Below the pieces are notes generated by a model that was not told where the DNA came from, did no database searches, and saw nothing but the letters and a program-made list of their open reading frames with translations. This document shows, piece by piece, positions 43,680 to 52,316 of a stretch of 64,000 nt of DNA; positions within the stretch are counted from its first letter, which is position 1, and each line of letters starts with the position of its first letter. Source of the stretch: Methanoplanus limicola DSM 2279 (lineage in GTDB: Archaea > Halobacteriota > Methanomicrobia > Methanomicrobiales > Methanomicrobiaceae); assembly GCF_000243255.1 (NCBI RefSeq), contig NZ_CM001436.1, forward strand, positions 2,396,020 to 2,460,019, written 5' to 3'. The position numbers and the translations under genes were made by a program.

Positions 43680-43856
43680 TCAGTACCGTACATAATAACA
43701 GGCTCCCCACTCTTTTCTCTCGCCGGGTTTCATCTCTTTCAGGATCTTTTCGGCATGCTCCTCACAGACAACCTGTTTGCAGCAGCCAAGGATCTGAATC
43801 CCTATTGCATCCTTACCACAAAATTCGCATCTGGACTCATTTTCCGGAATTGTCAT
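43680..43856 (-). CDS. 58-residue Cys-rich zinc-finger protein
   Basis: It starts MTIPENESRCEFCGKDAI and continues LGCCKQVVCEEHAEKIL: C-x2-C, CC and C-x2-H, a possible two-site zinc finger. The ending WGACYYVRY is distinctive. It stands alone between remnants, but the frame is clean and the pattern is conserved-looking. Confidence 0.6.
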   Translation of the reverse strand: MTIPENESRCEFCGKDAIGIQILGCCKQVVCEEHAEKILKEMKPGERKEWGACYYVRY

Positions 43857-43997
43857 TGAAAAATATTTAGAACCGGAATTATTTAATTATTTTTCCATGA
43901 ACGGGTGCACCCTGCCTGTACACTCCACCTTTGCTCAGAGCAAAAGGGTAGATCAATGTTAAATTATCGCGATTCTGAAGGCATCAACAATATAAAA

Positions 43998-44333
43998 TCA
44001 CATATTCATCCCGGAGAAGAGGAAATACAACCCAAATCCAATCAGAAAAACTCCGCAGGCAGTCATCAGAATCCGGTATTCCCTCTGTTTAAGTAAGAAC
44101 CGGCCCCTGTGAACTCCGGTGGATACAAGGGTAAACCAGCCCAAATCCGCTGCCCAGTGTCCGGCAATAAACGCCAGAAATACAATAACCCCTCCGGAAA
44201 CTGCTGTCAGCAGAAGTGCACTTCCGACTGTAAACCACCATATCCAGAAGTAAGGGTTTGATACCGAGGTCACAATTCCGGCAGTGACCGGATTTTTTGC
44301 ATTTTTTGGGCTGCCTGAGAATGTAACAGATCT
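43998..44333 (-). pseudogene. lysE-type exporter, 3' fragment
   Basis: The C-terminal 110 codons of a LysE-family transporter (SNPYFWIWWFTVGSALL), nearly identical to the 3' half of the intact gene at 45030. Homology begins near 44333 (FSGSPKNAKNPVTAG) and the upstream half is gone. Confidence 0.85.
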
Positions 44334-44386
44334 CTGTTATTCATAATCACAAAACTTTTTTATGCTAATGTGTGTATACTGTCATT

Positions 44387-44593
44387 ATGACTACAGTAAC
44401 AGTAAACCTTTCAGAAGAAGCTTTTGAGAGATTAAATAAATGGAAAAAGACAGAAGAAGAAAGCCTTTCAAATGTGATACTGAGAGTTCTCCCAAAAAAC
44501 AGGACTGCTGAAGAGATTGATGAAATATTAAGAGAATCAGAAATATTTCTGACAGATGAAGAAGCCGATAAAATGTTAAAGGACATTGAATGA
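44387..44593 (+). CDS. vapB: VapB-type antitoxin
   Basis: 68 residues from ATG 44387. VTVNLSEEAFERLNKWK fits the DNA-binding half of DUF217-type archaeal antitoxins, with an acidic C-terminus (DEEADKMLKDIE). It overlaps the PIN toxin gene by 4 bp. Confidence 0.82.
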   Translation: MTTVTVNLSEEAFERLNKWKKTEEESLSNVILRVLPKNRTAEEIDEILRESEIFLTDEEADKMLKDIE

Positions 44594-45000
44594 TAATCTT
44601 TGACACCACTTTTCTGGTTGACCTGATGAGAAGCTACAATAATTCCGGTTACAAAAGAGCCATCTCTTATCTAAGAGAAGTTACAGACAGTGATGAAACA
44701 TTTGCAACAACTTTTGCAAATGTTTTTGAGCTATACAAGGGTGCACATAAAAGTGATAATCCTCACAGGTCAATAGAAAAGATAGATTATATTTTAAAAT
44801 TAATTCCAGTTCTTGAATTTAACAGAGATTATTATGATTCATATGGTAAGATCTCTGCTGCTCTTGAAAAAAAAGGCACTCCGATTGGCAAATTCGATGA
44901 GCTGATAGCAGCCATAGCAATATATCATAATGCAGGAGTTGTCACCAATAATACCCGTGATTTTTCAAGGGTTCCGGGTATTGAAGTAATCAACCATTAA
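44590..45000 (+). CDS. vapC: VapC-type PIN-domain toxin
   Basis: 136 residues. The acidic catalytic residues can be seen in IIFDTTFLVDLM (Asp5), FANVFELYKG (Glu) and GKFDELIAAIAI (Asp), with the last in NNTRDFSRVPG. It is an RNase toxin controlled by the overlapping antitoxin. The module sits exactly between a lysE fragment and intact lysE. Confidence 0.88.
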   Translation: MIIFDTTFLVDLMRSYNNSGYKRAISYLREVTDSDETFATTFANVFELYKGAHKSDNPHRSIEKIDYILKLIPVLEFNRDYYDSYGKISAALEKKGTPIGKFDELIAAIAIYHNAGVVTNNTRDFSRVPGIEVINH

Positions 45001-45029
45001 AATAATCCGGAACTATAACTTTTTTGAAA

Positions 45030-45653
45030 TCACAGATTCATTCCGGAAATCAGGAAATATATTCCAAAACCAATCAGAAAAATCCCGCAGGCTGTAAGCA
45101 GAATCCGGTATTCCCTTTGCTTAAGTAAGAACCGTCCCCTGTGAACTCCGGTGGATACAAGGGTAAACCAGCCCAGATCCGCTGCCCAGTGCCCGATAAT
45201 AAACGCCAGAAATACAATAACCCCTCCGGAAACTGCTGTCAGCAGAAGTGCACTTCCGACTGTAAACCACCATATCCAGAAGTAAGGGTTTGAAGCAGAG
45301 GTTACAATTCCGGCAGTGACCGGATTTTTGGCCGTTTCAGAACTGCCTGAGAGGTTAACCGATACATTTTTTGAATCCATTACAGTCAGAACACCAAAAA
45401 CAATCAGGGCAATTCCACCTGTAAGGACAATTAATAAAGAGTACTCGTCCAGAAATACATAAAGGCCGGTGAGGACAAAAACGATCATAAAGATTTCAGC
45501 TATTGCATGTCCCAGTGTGACAAGCGGCCCTGCTCTCCACCCGGATTTAAGAGTTGAATTAATAGCTGCAACAAGTGTCGGACCGGGTGCGAGTGCTCCT
45601 GTAAGGCCTATTGCAAATCCGACTATAAGCATCTCTGTAATTCCGGGTGCCAT
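45030..45653 (-). CDS. LysE-family exporter
   Basis: 207 residues, about six membrane helices. The N-terminal GLTGALAPGPTLVAAINS is the LysE/RhtB signature. It exports amino acids or similar small molecules. Its 3' half is duplicated at 43998-44333. Confidence 0.88.
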   Translation of the reverse strand: MAPGITEMLIVGFAIGLTGALAPGPTLVAAINSTLKSGWRAGPLVTLGHAIAEIFMIVFVLTGLYVFLDEYSLLIVLTGGIALIVFGVLTVMDSKNVSVNLSGSSETAKNPVTAGIVTSASNPYFWIWWFTVGSALLLTAVSGGVIVFLAFIIGHWAADLGWFTLVSTGVHRGRFLLKQREYRILLTACGIFLIGFGIYFLISGMNL

Positions 45654-46011
45654 AAAATATTACCGTAAAATTTAAAAAAATCTGATTATGAGTTTAAAGC
45701 TTCATCCGGTTAATGGTGATCTTTTTTTCATAAAAATCAAAAAACTATGGACCTGAATATATGCCATAAATCAGGCAATCAGACAAAATATTCTGAAATT
45801 TAAATTCAGTAAATACAGATATTAAGATCTGTAACTTTCCCAATTACCAAAAAATCAGAATCCCGTGTTGCAATATCTCTTCATATAAGTCACTTTTAGC
45901 GTGAAGTCATCAATATTTCATTTTTGAGTATTACTCCCCAATAATCCCACACCCCACAACAGATCGGAACCTTTATATACTTTCGCGCGCCGCTTCGCGG
46001 AACCTGGAAAT
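45654..46011. other. gene-free region upstream of transposase
   Basis: AT-rich DNA. Only the right end holds signals: a TATA-like TTTATATA at 45972-45979 and a hairpin CCGC-TTC-GCGG at 45990-46000 just before the transposase start, which may limit its translation. The remainder shows no gene. It probably includes the left end of the insertion element, which I could not place. Confidence 0.4.
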
Positions 46012-47357
46012 ATGAATCATCAGCAAAAAGATGATAACAATTCCCTGAGGAATTGGCAGGAGAAATTACTCCCTCCTGAAGTTATTATGGAAAAGGCACG
46101 CAGTAATGGATTTATTAAGAGAATGAGGAAATTAGATCCGACATATCTCTTATACGTCCTTATTTTTGGAATCAGTAGTCACTGTAAACCTACACTTGAA
46201 GAAATTCATCGTGACTATCAAGACCTGGGTGGGAAATCTGCAGGGACAAAAGAGATTAGATATCAGAGTTTTCACAATCGTTTTGACAGTAATATGGCTC
46301 TTTTCTTACGAGCGATGCTGGATCACTATATCAATATAACCTTTGCAGATTCACCTGCAAGATTAAAGGGTCCGGTTGGGATCCTGAAAGATATCTTGAT
46401 ACAGGACAGCAGCATCGTTCGATTGAGCAAAAAACTTGCAGAGGAATTTCCACCGGCAAGATCACGTAGTGAAGCTGCGGGATTGAAAATTCATGCAGTA
46501 TATAGTGCTGTATCACATTCACTTAAATCATTTGAAATTACTGATGAAAAAACGCATGACTACAAGAAAATCAGGATTGATGGGAACATAAAAGACGTTC
46601 TTTTCCTTTTTGATTTAGGCTATTATTCGCATTATGTTTTGGCAAACATCAATGAAAGAGGAGGATTTTTTGTTAGTCGGGTCAAGAATTCAGCCAAACC
46701 AAAATTAAAAGAAATTGTATCAGAATCTAAGATTTTTGATAGTATTTTTGAAAAAGGAATGAATTTAGGAGACTTTCTTGAGAAAGTTCCAAAAAGCGAT
46801 GAAATTGAGCTAATATGCACCTTTACTGGAAGAGATAAAGAAAAACCATGGGGCAAAAAAAGATTAATGCAGATTTCAGAGTCGTCTGTTTCTGGGATGA
46901 AAATGACAAGATTTGGCATAATTATGTAACAAACTTACCTGGTGATGCTTACAAAAAGGACGAGATTTATCAGCTATATCGGTATCGATGGATAATTGAG
47001 CTGTTATTCAAGGAGATGAAAAGTGACTATGATCTTGGGAAATTTCTTTTAGCCAGGGAACCGCTTGCTCTGATCCATGTCTATTCTATGTTAATAAGGC
47101 TTGTTTTGAGCAGAAATCTGTACAAAAAAATGGTAGCATCACTTGATGAAGATGAAAAACCTCGTTATGGTCCATTGTTATGGTCTAAAGTTTTTGCAGA
47201 GAAAGCTCACGAGTTCCTGAGTATCATTGATCAGAGTATCTTTGGAAAAGAGAGTGTTGGTGAAAGATGGAAAAAATTGGAAGATTCATTGCGGCGACTT
47301 GCATGTAGCCGACATAAAGGATACGACCGAATTTCACTCAAATATGTTGGCTTTTAA
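46012..47357 (+). mobile_element. IS4-type transposase, frameshifted at A7
   Basis: The first frame (46012-46929) holds the N-terminal part and the first catalytic Asp (ILIQDSS); the second (to 47357) holds the IS4 signature Y-x2-R-x3-E-x6-K in YRYRWIIELLFKEMK. The frames join at seven A (46855-46861), where a -1 slip gives PWGKKKINADF. It is either a mutation or slippage that makes the full protein of about 448 residues. Terminal repeats were not found. Confidence 0.85.
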
Positions 47358-47594
47358 AGAGTAGAAGTCAATCCAACAATATTTGAGTCGTTAGCCTTAG
47401 CGATAGCTGTATTCAAAAATTCTAAAAATACGTTTAATATGCCATTATTTTACATTTGACATAATACAGCTTAGAAAATGGCTTGAGATAGCAACATTTT
47501 ACCTCTTATTTCCTAATCTGCGCGAAGTATCTTCTTTTAGAATTTCTAAATCCTGTTAATTTAATCGGAAAATATTACTAATTAATACGTACAC

Positions 47595-47966
47595 TCAAAA
47601 ATGTATGCAATTTTTCAGTCCAGATCCCTTAAACTGACTTATATGAATATCTCTTATACCCTCTGATATAGCTGTTCCGGCAATTAGTATATCCAAAGCA
47701 TTTACAGGTTTACCTAAAGCTGCAAGGCTCGCTGAGACAGAACTTGATTCTTCAGCTGCTTCAATAGTATATTCAAGAACAATTACTTCTTTAAAAAAGT
47801 CCCTGAAGAATTCTTCTTCCCTTTTAGCTTTTGTTCTCTTTACTCCTGCAAGTATCTCATGGCAGGAAATTGCTGTAACTGCATAACTTCTTCCTTTGAT
47901 GCAGGAATATGCTTCCGGACTACCACGGAAAAAATCAATAAGACAGGATGTATCCAGTAATATCAT
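47595..47966 (-). CDS. vapC: VapC-type PIN-domain toxin
   Basis: 123 residues. LLDTSCLIDFFRG (first Asp), AISCHEILAGV (Glu) and VNALDILIAGTAI (Asp) are present. The usual fourth motif (TRNxxDF) is replaced by RDIHISQFKGSGLK, so the active site may be incomplete. It overlaps the antitoxin by 4 bp. Confidence 0.8.
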   Translation of the reverse strand: MILLDTSCLIDFFRGSPEAYSCIKGRSYAVTAISCHEILAGVKRTKAKREEEFFRDFFKEVIVLEYTIEAAEESSSVSASLAALGKPVNALDILIAGTAISEGIRDIHISQFKGSGLKNCIHF

Positions 47967-48175
47967 ATACGAAATTTTGCATTGTGCCGGTTTTCCTCAG
48001 TTAATTTCTGGATCTCATCAAGTACCGGACTCCCGGCAAGCACTCCAAAAAACCGATCTGTTCCTGTCTTCTGTTTTTCAAGGAGAATATCAATTGCATC
48101 TGAAAAACTCATATCCGGTTTCTTCAGCTTTTTGAGATCATCATAAGTGGAATCAGATATGCTTATGCTTCTCAT
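47963..48175 (-). CDS. vapB: VapB-type antitoxin
   Basis: 70 residues from ATG 48175 (MRSISISDSTYDDL), with a C-terminal half LTEENRHN that would cover the toxin. The DUF217-type DNA-binding region DMSFSDAIDILL is shared with the remnant at 43438. Confidence 0.8.
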   Translation of the reverse strand: MRSISISDSTYDDLKKLKKPDMSFSDAIDILLEKQKTGTDRFFGVLAGSPVLDEIQKLTEENRHNAKFRI

Positions 48176-48229
48176 GTACCTGTTTATGTACATATAATCT
48201 GATAAATATTTCTGTGCCGGAAGATTTGG

Positions 48230-48525
48230 CTATTTCATACAGGCATTACCCCCACCAATAACCCTCAGAAGAATGGCAGCAAAGCTGCCTGCACCGGCCG
48301 CGATTCCGGCTGAGATCTGCCTCTCCTTCTCATCCATGCCGGTAGTTTCCGACCGGAAAGTCTCAGGTTTTCTAAGCCTCTTCTCAAAATCTTCATCCTT
48401 CCTCTCCATCCGGCGAAGAGCCTCACATATCCACTTCACATCACCTGAAGTCTAATAAAGGACCTCAACTGCTCTTTCGTTAAAATTCCGGTTACCACCT
48501 GTACTTCTGCTGTCCGGTCTGAAAA
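48230..48525 (-). pseudogene. phage-like small membrane protein, broken copy
   Basis: It is homologous to the intact gene at 49445: NRNFNERAVEVLY, an in-frame TAG, then TSGDVKWICEALRRMERKDE and the C-terminal SFAAILLRVIGGG. The internal stop lies where the intact copy has Glu. The 69-residue frame after the stop could still be made. Confidence 0.7.
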
Positions 48526-48530
48526 AAAAA

Positions 48531-49250
48531 TTATAAAATAAATCCAAACAGACCTTTATCCGAGAGTTCCTGCCCGGCAGTCGCGTTCAGTCTGGCATTC
48601 TCTTCGTTAAGGATTCTTACCTGTTGACTGAGCATTGTCTTTGTATCCTCGCTGCAGTTGCATGACGATATTTCGCCCTCAAGCTGTTCTATCCGTACCC
48701 TGTTCTCCTCAACCTGCCGGTTTATAGCTTCAGCGGCCGTTTTATCGCCACCAAATAGGAACCTGACAAGCTGATTTCTGTTCCTGATCTTCTCTTCGGC
48801 CATATATGCAGCATTTACAGAATTGTTGAATCCGGATGCTACCTCAGATATCTGACTGCCGATTCCGCCTGATACATTACCATATGCGAGAAGGTTATGA
48901 ACTGCGGCCCTGACAGTATACTCATTCCTCTCGCGATTTTCAGCTTTCAGAGCCGGGGCGTTCACTGCATTGGACTTCCCGGCGGAATTATTCACCTGTT
49001 TACCGGCACCCGGTGCTTCAGAAGGTCTGCTCACATTGCCCGGAGTATCGTATTTTCCGGAGCTGCTTTCCGGATCAAATCCGGTTTCAGACGGTTTTGG
49101 TCCTTTGGAATTATCAGAGCCTGTATCATCTGCACCTGCTTTGAACTTCTCCGGACTGCCGCCTTTGCCGTCCGGCTGTGCACATGCAGGACATACCGTG
49201 ATCATCAGAGCCATAATTAGCGCAATAAATACAAACCACTTCATTTCCAT
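48531..49250 (-). CDS. secreted protein with coiled coil
   Basis: 239 residues with a signal peptide (VFIALIMALMITVCPACA). A Pro/Ser/Gly-rich, low-complexity first half is followed by a helical region (RQVEENRVRIEQLEGEI and QQVRILNEENARL) likely to form a coiled coil. It has Asn-x-Ser/Thr sites suited to archaeal glycosylation. No family recognised. It lies between two copies of the holin-like gene. Confidence 0.6.
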   Translation of the reverse strand: MEMKWFVFIALIMALMITVCPACAQPDGKGGSPEKFKAGADDTGSDNSKGPKPSETGFDPESSSGKYDTPGNVSRPSEAPGAGKQVNNSAGKSNAVNAPALKAENRERNEYTVRAAVHNLLAYGNVSGGIGSQISEVASGFNNSVNAAYMAEEKIRNRNQLVRFLFGGDKTAAEAINRQVEENRVRIEQLEGEISSCNCSEDTKTMLSQQVRILNEENARLNATAGQELSDKGLFGFIL

Positions 49251-49444
49251 TCTGTTACTGTCTCCTTATTCTGTATAATCAGGGATGACAGTATATATAC
49301 CTGATCAGAAACAGCATTGAGAGAATTAAACCGCAAAAAAAGGCAGGATATGAGACTTATTCATTTCCGGAAAACAGGATTTCACAAGAAGGGAGTGGGC
49401 ACCCGTTCCGTTTCAGCCTGAGAAAAAAGGCACTGCCGGCAGAG

Positions 49445-49777
49445 TCAACCCCCGCCTATAACCTTCAGAAGAACTGCCGCAAGACTGCCTGCACCGGCCC
49501 CGATTCCGGCGGAAATCTGCCTATCCTTCTTATCCATCCCGGCATTTTCCGACTTAAAGCTCTCAAGCCTCCGGAGCCTCTTCTCAAAATCCTCATCCCT
49601 CCTCTCCATCCGGCGCAGTGCCTCACATATCCACTTGACATCACGTGAAGTTTCATAAAGGGTCTCAGCGGCATTTCCATTAAAATTCCGGTTATCATCT
49701 CTGCTTCTGCTCTCCGGAAATCTCTCATTATATCTCATTTCAGTCACAATCCTGCCGGTTCTCATTGATTTACTCAT
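49445..49777 (-). CDS. phage-like small membrane protein
   Basis: 110 residues: a charged helical part (CEALRRMERRDEDFEKRLRR) and one C-terminal membrane helix (GIGAGAGSLAAVLLKVIGG). The layout, with a coiled coil before a membrane anchor, recalls XhlA/holin-like phage proteins, but this is only a structural likeness. A broken copy is at 48230. Confidence 0.55.
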   Translation of the reverse strand: MSKSMRTGRIVTEMRYNERFPESRSRDDNRNFNGNAAETLYETSRDVKWICEALRRMERRDEDFEKRLRRLESFKSENAGMDKKDRQISAGIGAGAGSLAAVLLKVIGGG

Positions 49778-49824
49778 ATATTACAGAACAGCCTGTTTAG
49801 TATTGTATAGCCGGGGAGTGATAT

Positions 49825-50034
49825 ATGCTTAGCTTTACAGCCGGAAATCTCGACGGAAAGCGGCTCCATTACAGAATTCCGGCTGTAAACATAAGACCTG
49901 AACACTTTCTCCGGGCCGCACAGGTCTGTGCAGATTACCATGCAAAAAGGCGCCACCCTGAACTTTCACGCCCGGAATTATATAGCTGTTACCTAACACC
50001 ACACCGGCATATCCAGCGCATTTTCGGAAAATAA
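49825..50034 (+). CDS. small hypothetical protein
   Basis: 69 residues, basic, rich in His and Arg (YHAKRRHPEL, YLTPHRHIQRIFG). GGGGAGTG is suitably placed as ribosome-binding site. There are no hydrophobic segments. Not recognised; it may be a phage or conjugative remnant. Confidence 0.45.
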   Translation: MLSFTAGNLDGKRLHYRIPAVNIRPEHFLRAAQVCADYHAKRRHPELSRPELYSCYLTPHRHIQRIFGK

Positions 50035-50237
50035 CCCCAAAGTAAAGCCAGATTTATCAGTGCATAAGTGCCACAATGTATTGTCTGTAAGATGTCCGGA
50101 CAGATCAGGCACAGACCTGCAAAGGTCTCTGCCGGCACTAAAACCCGGGCTGATTGTAAGCCGGCCTGATCACCGGTTAAATTCAGCGGGCGGGTTTTGG
50201 TGCTTTTGCAGGCGATAAAGTCAGGAGAATCAGACAA

Positions 50238-50741
50238 ATGGCAGATTTTATCGAGACAAGCAACACAAAGGCATCGACAAGAGAATTCACAGACAGTATA
50301 AATGATCTCACGGTCTTTCAGTCTGTAATAACAAGCCTCATCGCTGACAACCCCTTTGAGTGCACCAGTTATTACCAGTCCGGTGTGGAAACTGACGGCA
50401 TTGAAAAATCAAAGGAGTATTACAATGCGAAATTCATCTTTGAGGACAATGACGCAAAGACGGTCGGCACATTATCAGTAAAGTGCCCGACAGTTGCAGC
50501 ATACAACGCTGCCGTGACAGCAGTACTTGCCGACACCGACCTTGCAGCAGCCATCGGAGGCGACTGCATCCACAGCTCTGAAAAGGACACATTCTCATGC
50601 ACACTTAAGTGCCATGACCCGAATTCAGAGATCTACTACCTCACACTCACAAAGGATAAGGCAAGGCTGACATCATACCAGGACGAAGCCATCAGGACAA
50701 AGGTTGAGACATGGGCAGACGGCGTAACCGCCCTTCTGTGA
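50238..50741 (+). CDS. hypothetical protein, possibly phage-derived
   Basis: 167 residues with AGGAG upstream. Beta-rich and acidic with a few Cys, no signal peptide. The sequence (NAKFIFEDNDAKTVG, YYLTLTKDKARLTSYQDEA) has the look of a structural or accessory virion protein, but I cannot name a family. Codon use is more GC-rich than the flanks. Confidence 0.55.
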   Translation: MADFIETSNTKASTREFTDSINDLTVFQSVITSLIADNPFECTSYYQSGVETDGIEKSKEYYNAKFIFEDNDAKTVGTLSVKCPTVAAYNAAVTAVLADTDLAAAIGGDCIHSSEKDTFSCTLKCHDPNSEIYYLTLTKDKARLTSYQDEAIRTKVETWADGVTALL

Positions 50742-50918
50742 TAGGAATATTCCATTTAAGCCGAGGCATACCTCCTATAACCGGATTACTCCGGTTATCA
50801 TACTTTTTTTCCGGCAGGCTATATTTTAAAATCCTGGGGGAACTGCGGAAACACAATAATGTTAATCCTAAAATATATGTAAAATCATATAGAACAAAAA
50901 TCTGAATTTACCAATTAC

Positions 50919-51093
50919 TTATTACCGGATTCATTACGCTTTTTAATAATCCCTTCGACAACTTTAACAAAATCTGTTTCAAGCCATTTTTCCGGTCCCT
51001 GGTATAATCACCACTTCCGTGGGAGTAACTCTGGATGAATCTTATTTCACCTGCCGGTCCCCACACAGTAAATAAAATATAATAATTATTCAT
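50919..51093 (-). pseudogene. frameshifted small gene
   Basis: From ATG 51093 the frame reads NNYYILFTVWGPAGEIRF. After SGDYTR a -1 shift at GACCGGAAAAA gives GPEKWLETDFVKVVEGIIKK to a natural stop at 50919, which looks more protein-like than the unshifted frame. Probably a decayed or mis-sequenced gene of about 58 residues. Confidence 0.35.
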
Positions 51094-51111
51094 AATTTTA
51101 AGATACACCAC

Positions 51112-51528
51112 AATTATATATGCACAACCAGTAATACAAATTTCAAAAAATTTATTAAATAGTTTGACTAAACCATATTAAATGAAGAAGATCAGGATTA
51201 TTGTTACTTATGCCAATTAGATTTCATACTGATATAAAATATTCCGGTTAAGGTTCCGGGACTATGTTCAGCCGGCATAAAATATTACAACACATATAGA
51301 TCACATCATATGATCTTTAACAATTATAATTCCGGGCATGACATTCAGGTACAACCTGAATCAATGATTCTAAAGGAAGAACGACAGGAGAGAGCAAAAA
51401 TTATAGCAAAATCAGGTGAAACTGAATTATGCCTCTCCTTTTCTTAATTTCATTAAATAACATGGTCATTGATAGAAATTGTACCATAAATTTAAGAAAA
51501 TTAAGGCTGAGATAAAAGAGTTGCTGAA
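51112..51528. other. gene-free region before the pilus operon
   Basis: AT-rich, with no frame I can support. It holds the perfect palindrome ATTCAGGT-ACA-ACCTGAAT (51343-51361), about 170 bp before the first pilus gene, and AGATCA...TGATCT around 51299-51317. These are possible operator sites. Confidence 0.4.
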
Positions 51529-52308
51529 ATGAGTTTAAAGGATAATAATTTAGATATTGACAGGATAACAGCCATAATAGCTGTAGCAATCATAGCCACA
51601 CTGGTTATTTCAATTGTACTCGGTGCTTTTGCATTAATAAAAATAATCTCGCCTGAGAATGACAGTCAGGAGATATATGCCGGAGATATGCCTGTTCAAA
51701 CCCGGTATTCCGGACAGCAGATAGCAGCAGATGCTAATTCTCCGGATGATAACACCATTAACGCGTACCAGTCATCAAATCCGGTTTCTGAAGGTATGGA
51801 GGATACGGCTTTTTTAATTCCTCAGTTCATACCCGATGACCCCTATTATTCCCACACATCAGTAAACAGTTCAAAGCCCCCCGAACCTGAAGCCGGTAAT
51901 GATGCATTACAGACCCTTTATTCCGGCAGTATCGATATGGTCTATACTCCTCTGAGCCTTCGGGCAAATGTCGGAAAAGGGCCACTAATAGTTGAATATA
52001 ATACCGAGAGCACACTTGAAGAACTTGATCCCTACAATTCTTTTTTGGAAATTACTGTCTCAGATTACGAAACCGGTGATATTCTGGAAAAAAGCGGATT
52101 TGGGAGGCAGTACTCCACCGCTGAAAACCAGACTCTGAAAGTACTGCAGACCGGAGATTTCAGAATTGATCTCTATGGAAACGGAGTAAATGTTGACCTG
52201 AATGTAAAATCAGGGATCACATCTCTTGGCTATTCCCAGAAATATCCTGAAGAGCAGTATACCAGTTATAATGAATACGAAGATGATGATTTCTTACCGT
52301 GGTGGTGA
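51529..52308 (+). CDS. membrane-anchored exported protein of the pilus operon
   Basis: 259 residues. One N-terminal membrane helix (ITAIIAVAIIATLVISIVLG) is followed by an extracytoplasmic domain with a Pro/Ser-rich linker and a beta-rich end (SGSIDMVYTPLSLRANVG). The helix is class III-like but lacks the pilin cleavage motif. It precedes the secretion ATPase, so it may be a minor pilin or assembly factor. Confidence 0.55.
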   Translation: MSLKDNNLDIDRITAIIAVAIIATLVISIVLGAFALIKIISPENDSQEIYAGDMPVQTRYSGQQIAADANSPDDNTINAYQSSNPVSEGMEDTAFLIPQFIPDDPYYSHTSVNSSKPPEPEAGNDALQTLYSGSIDMVYTPLSLRANVGKGPLIVEYNTESTLEELDPYNSFLEITVSDYETGDILEKSGFGRQYSTAENQTLKVLQTGDFRIDLYGNGVNVDLNVKSGITSLGYSQKYPEEQYTSYNEYEDDDFLPWW

Positions 52309-52316
52309 TAACGAAC

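Noticed and set aside
45654-47594. Terminal inverted repeats of the IS4-type element
   Set aside because: Similar words flank the gene (GAAGTCA, AATATTT, TGAGT) but in direct, not inverted, orientation.
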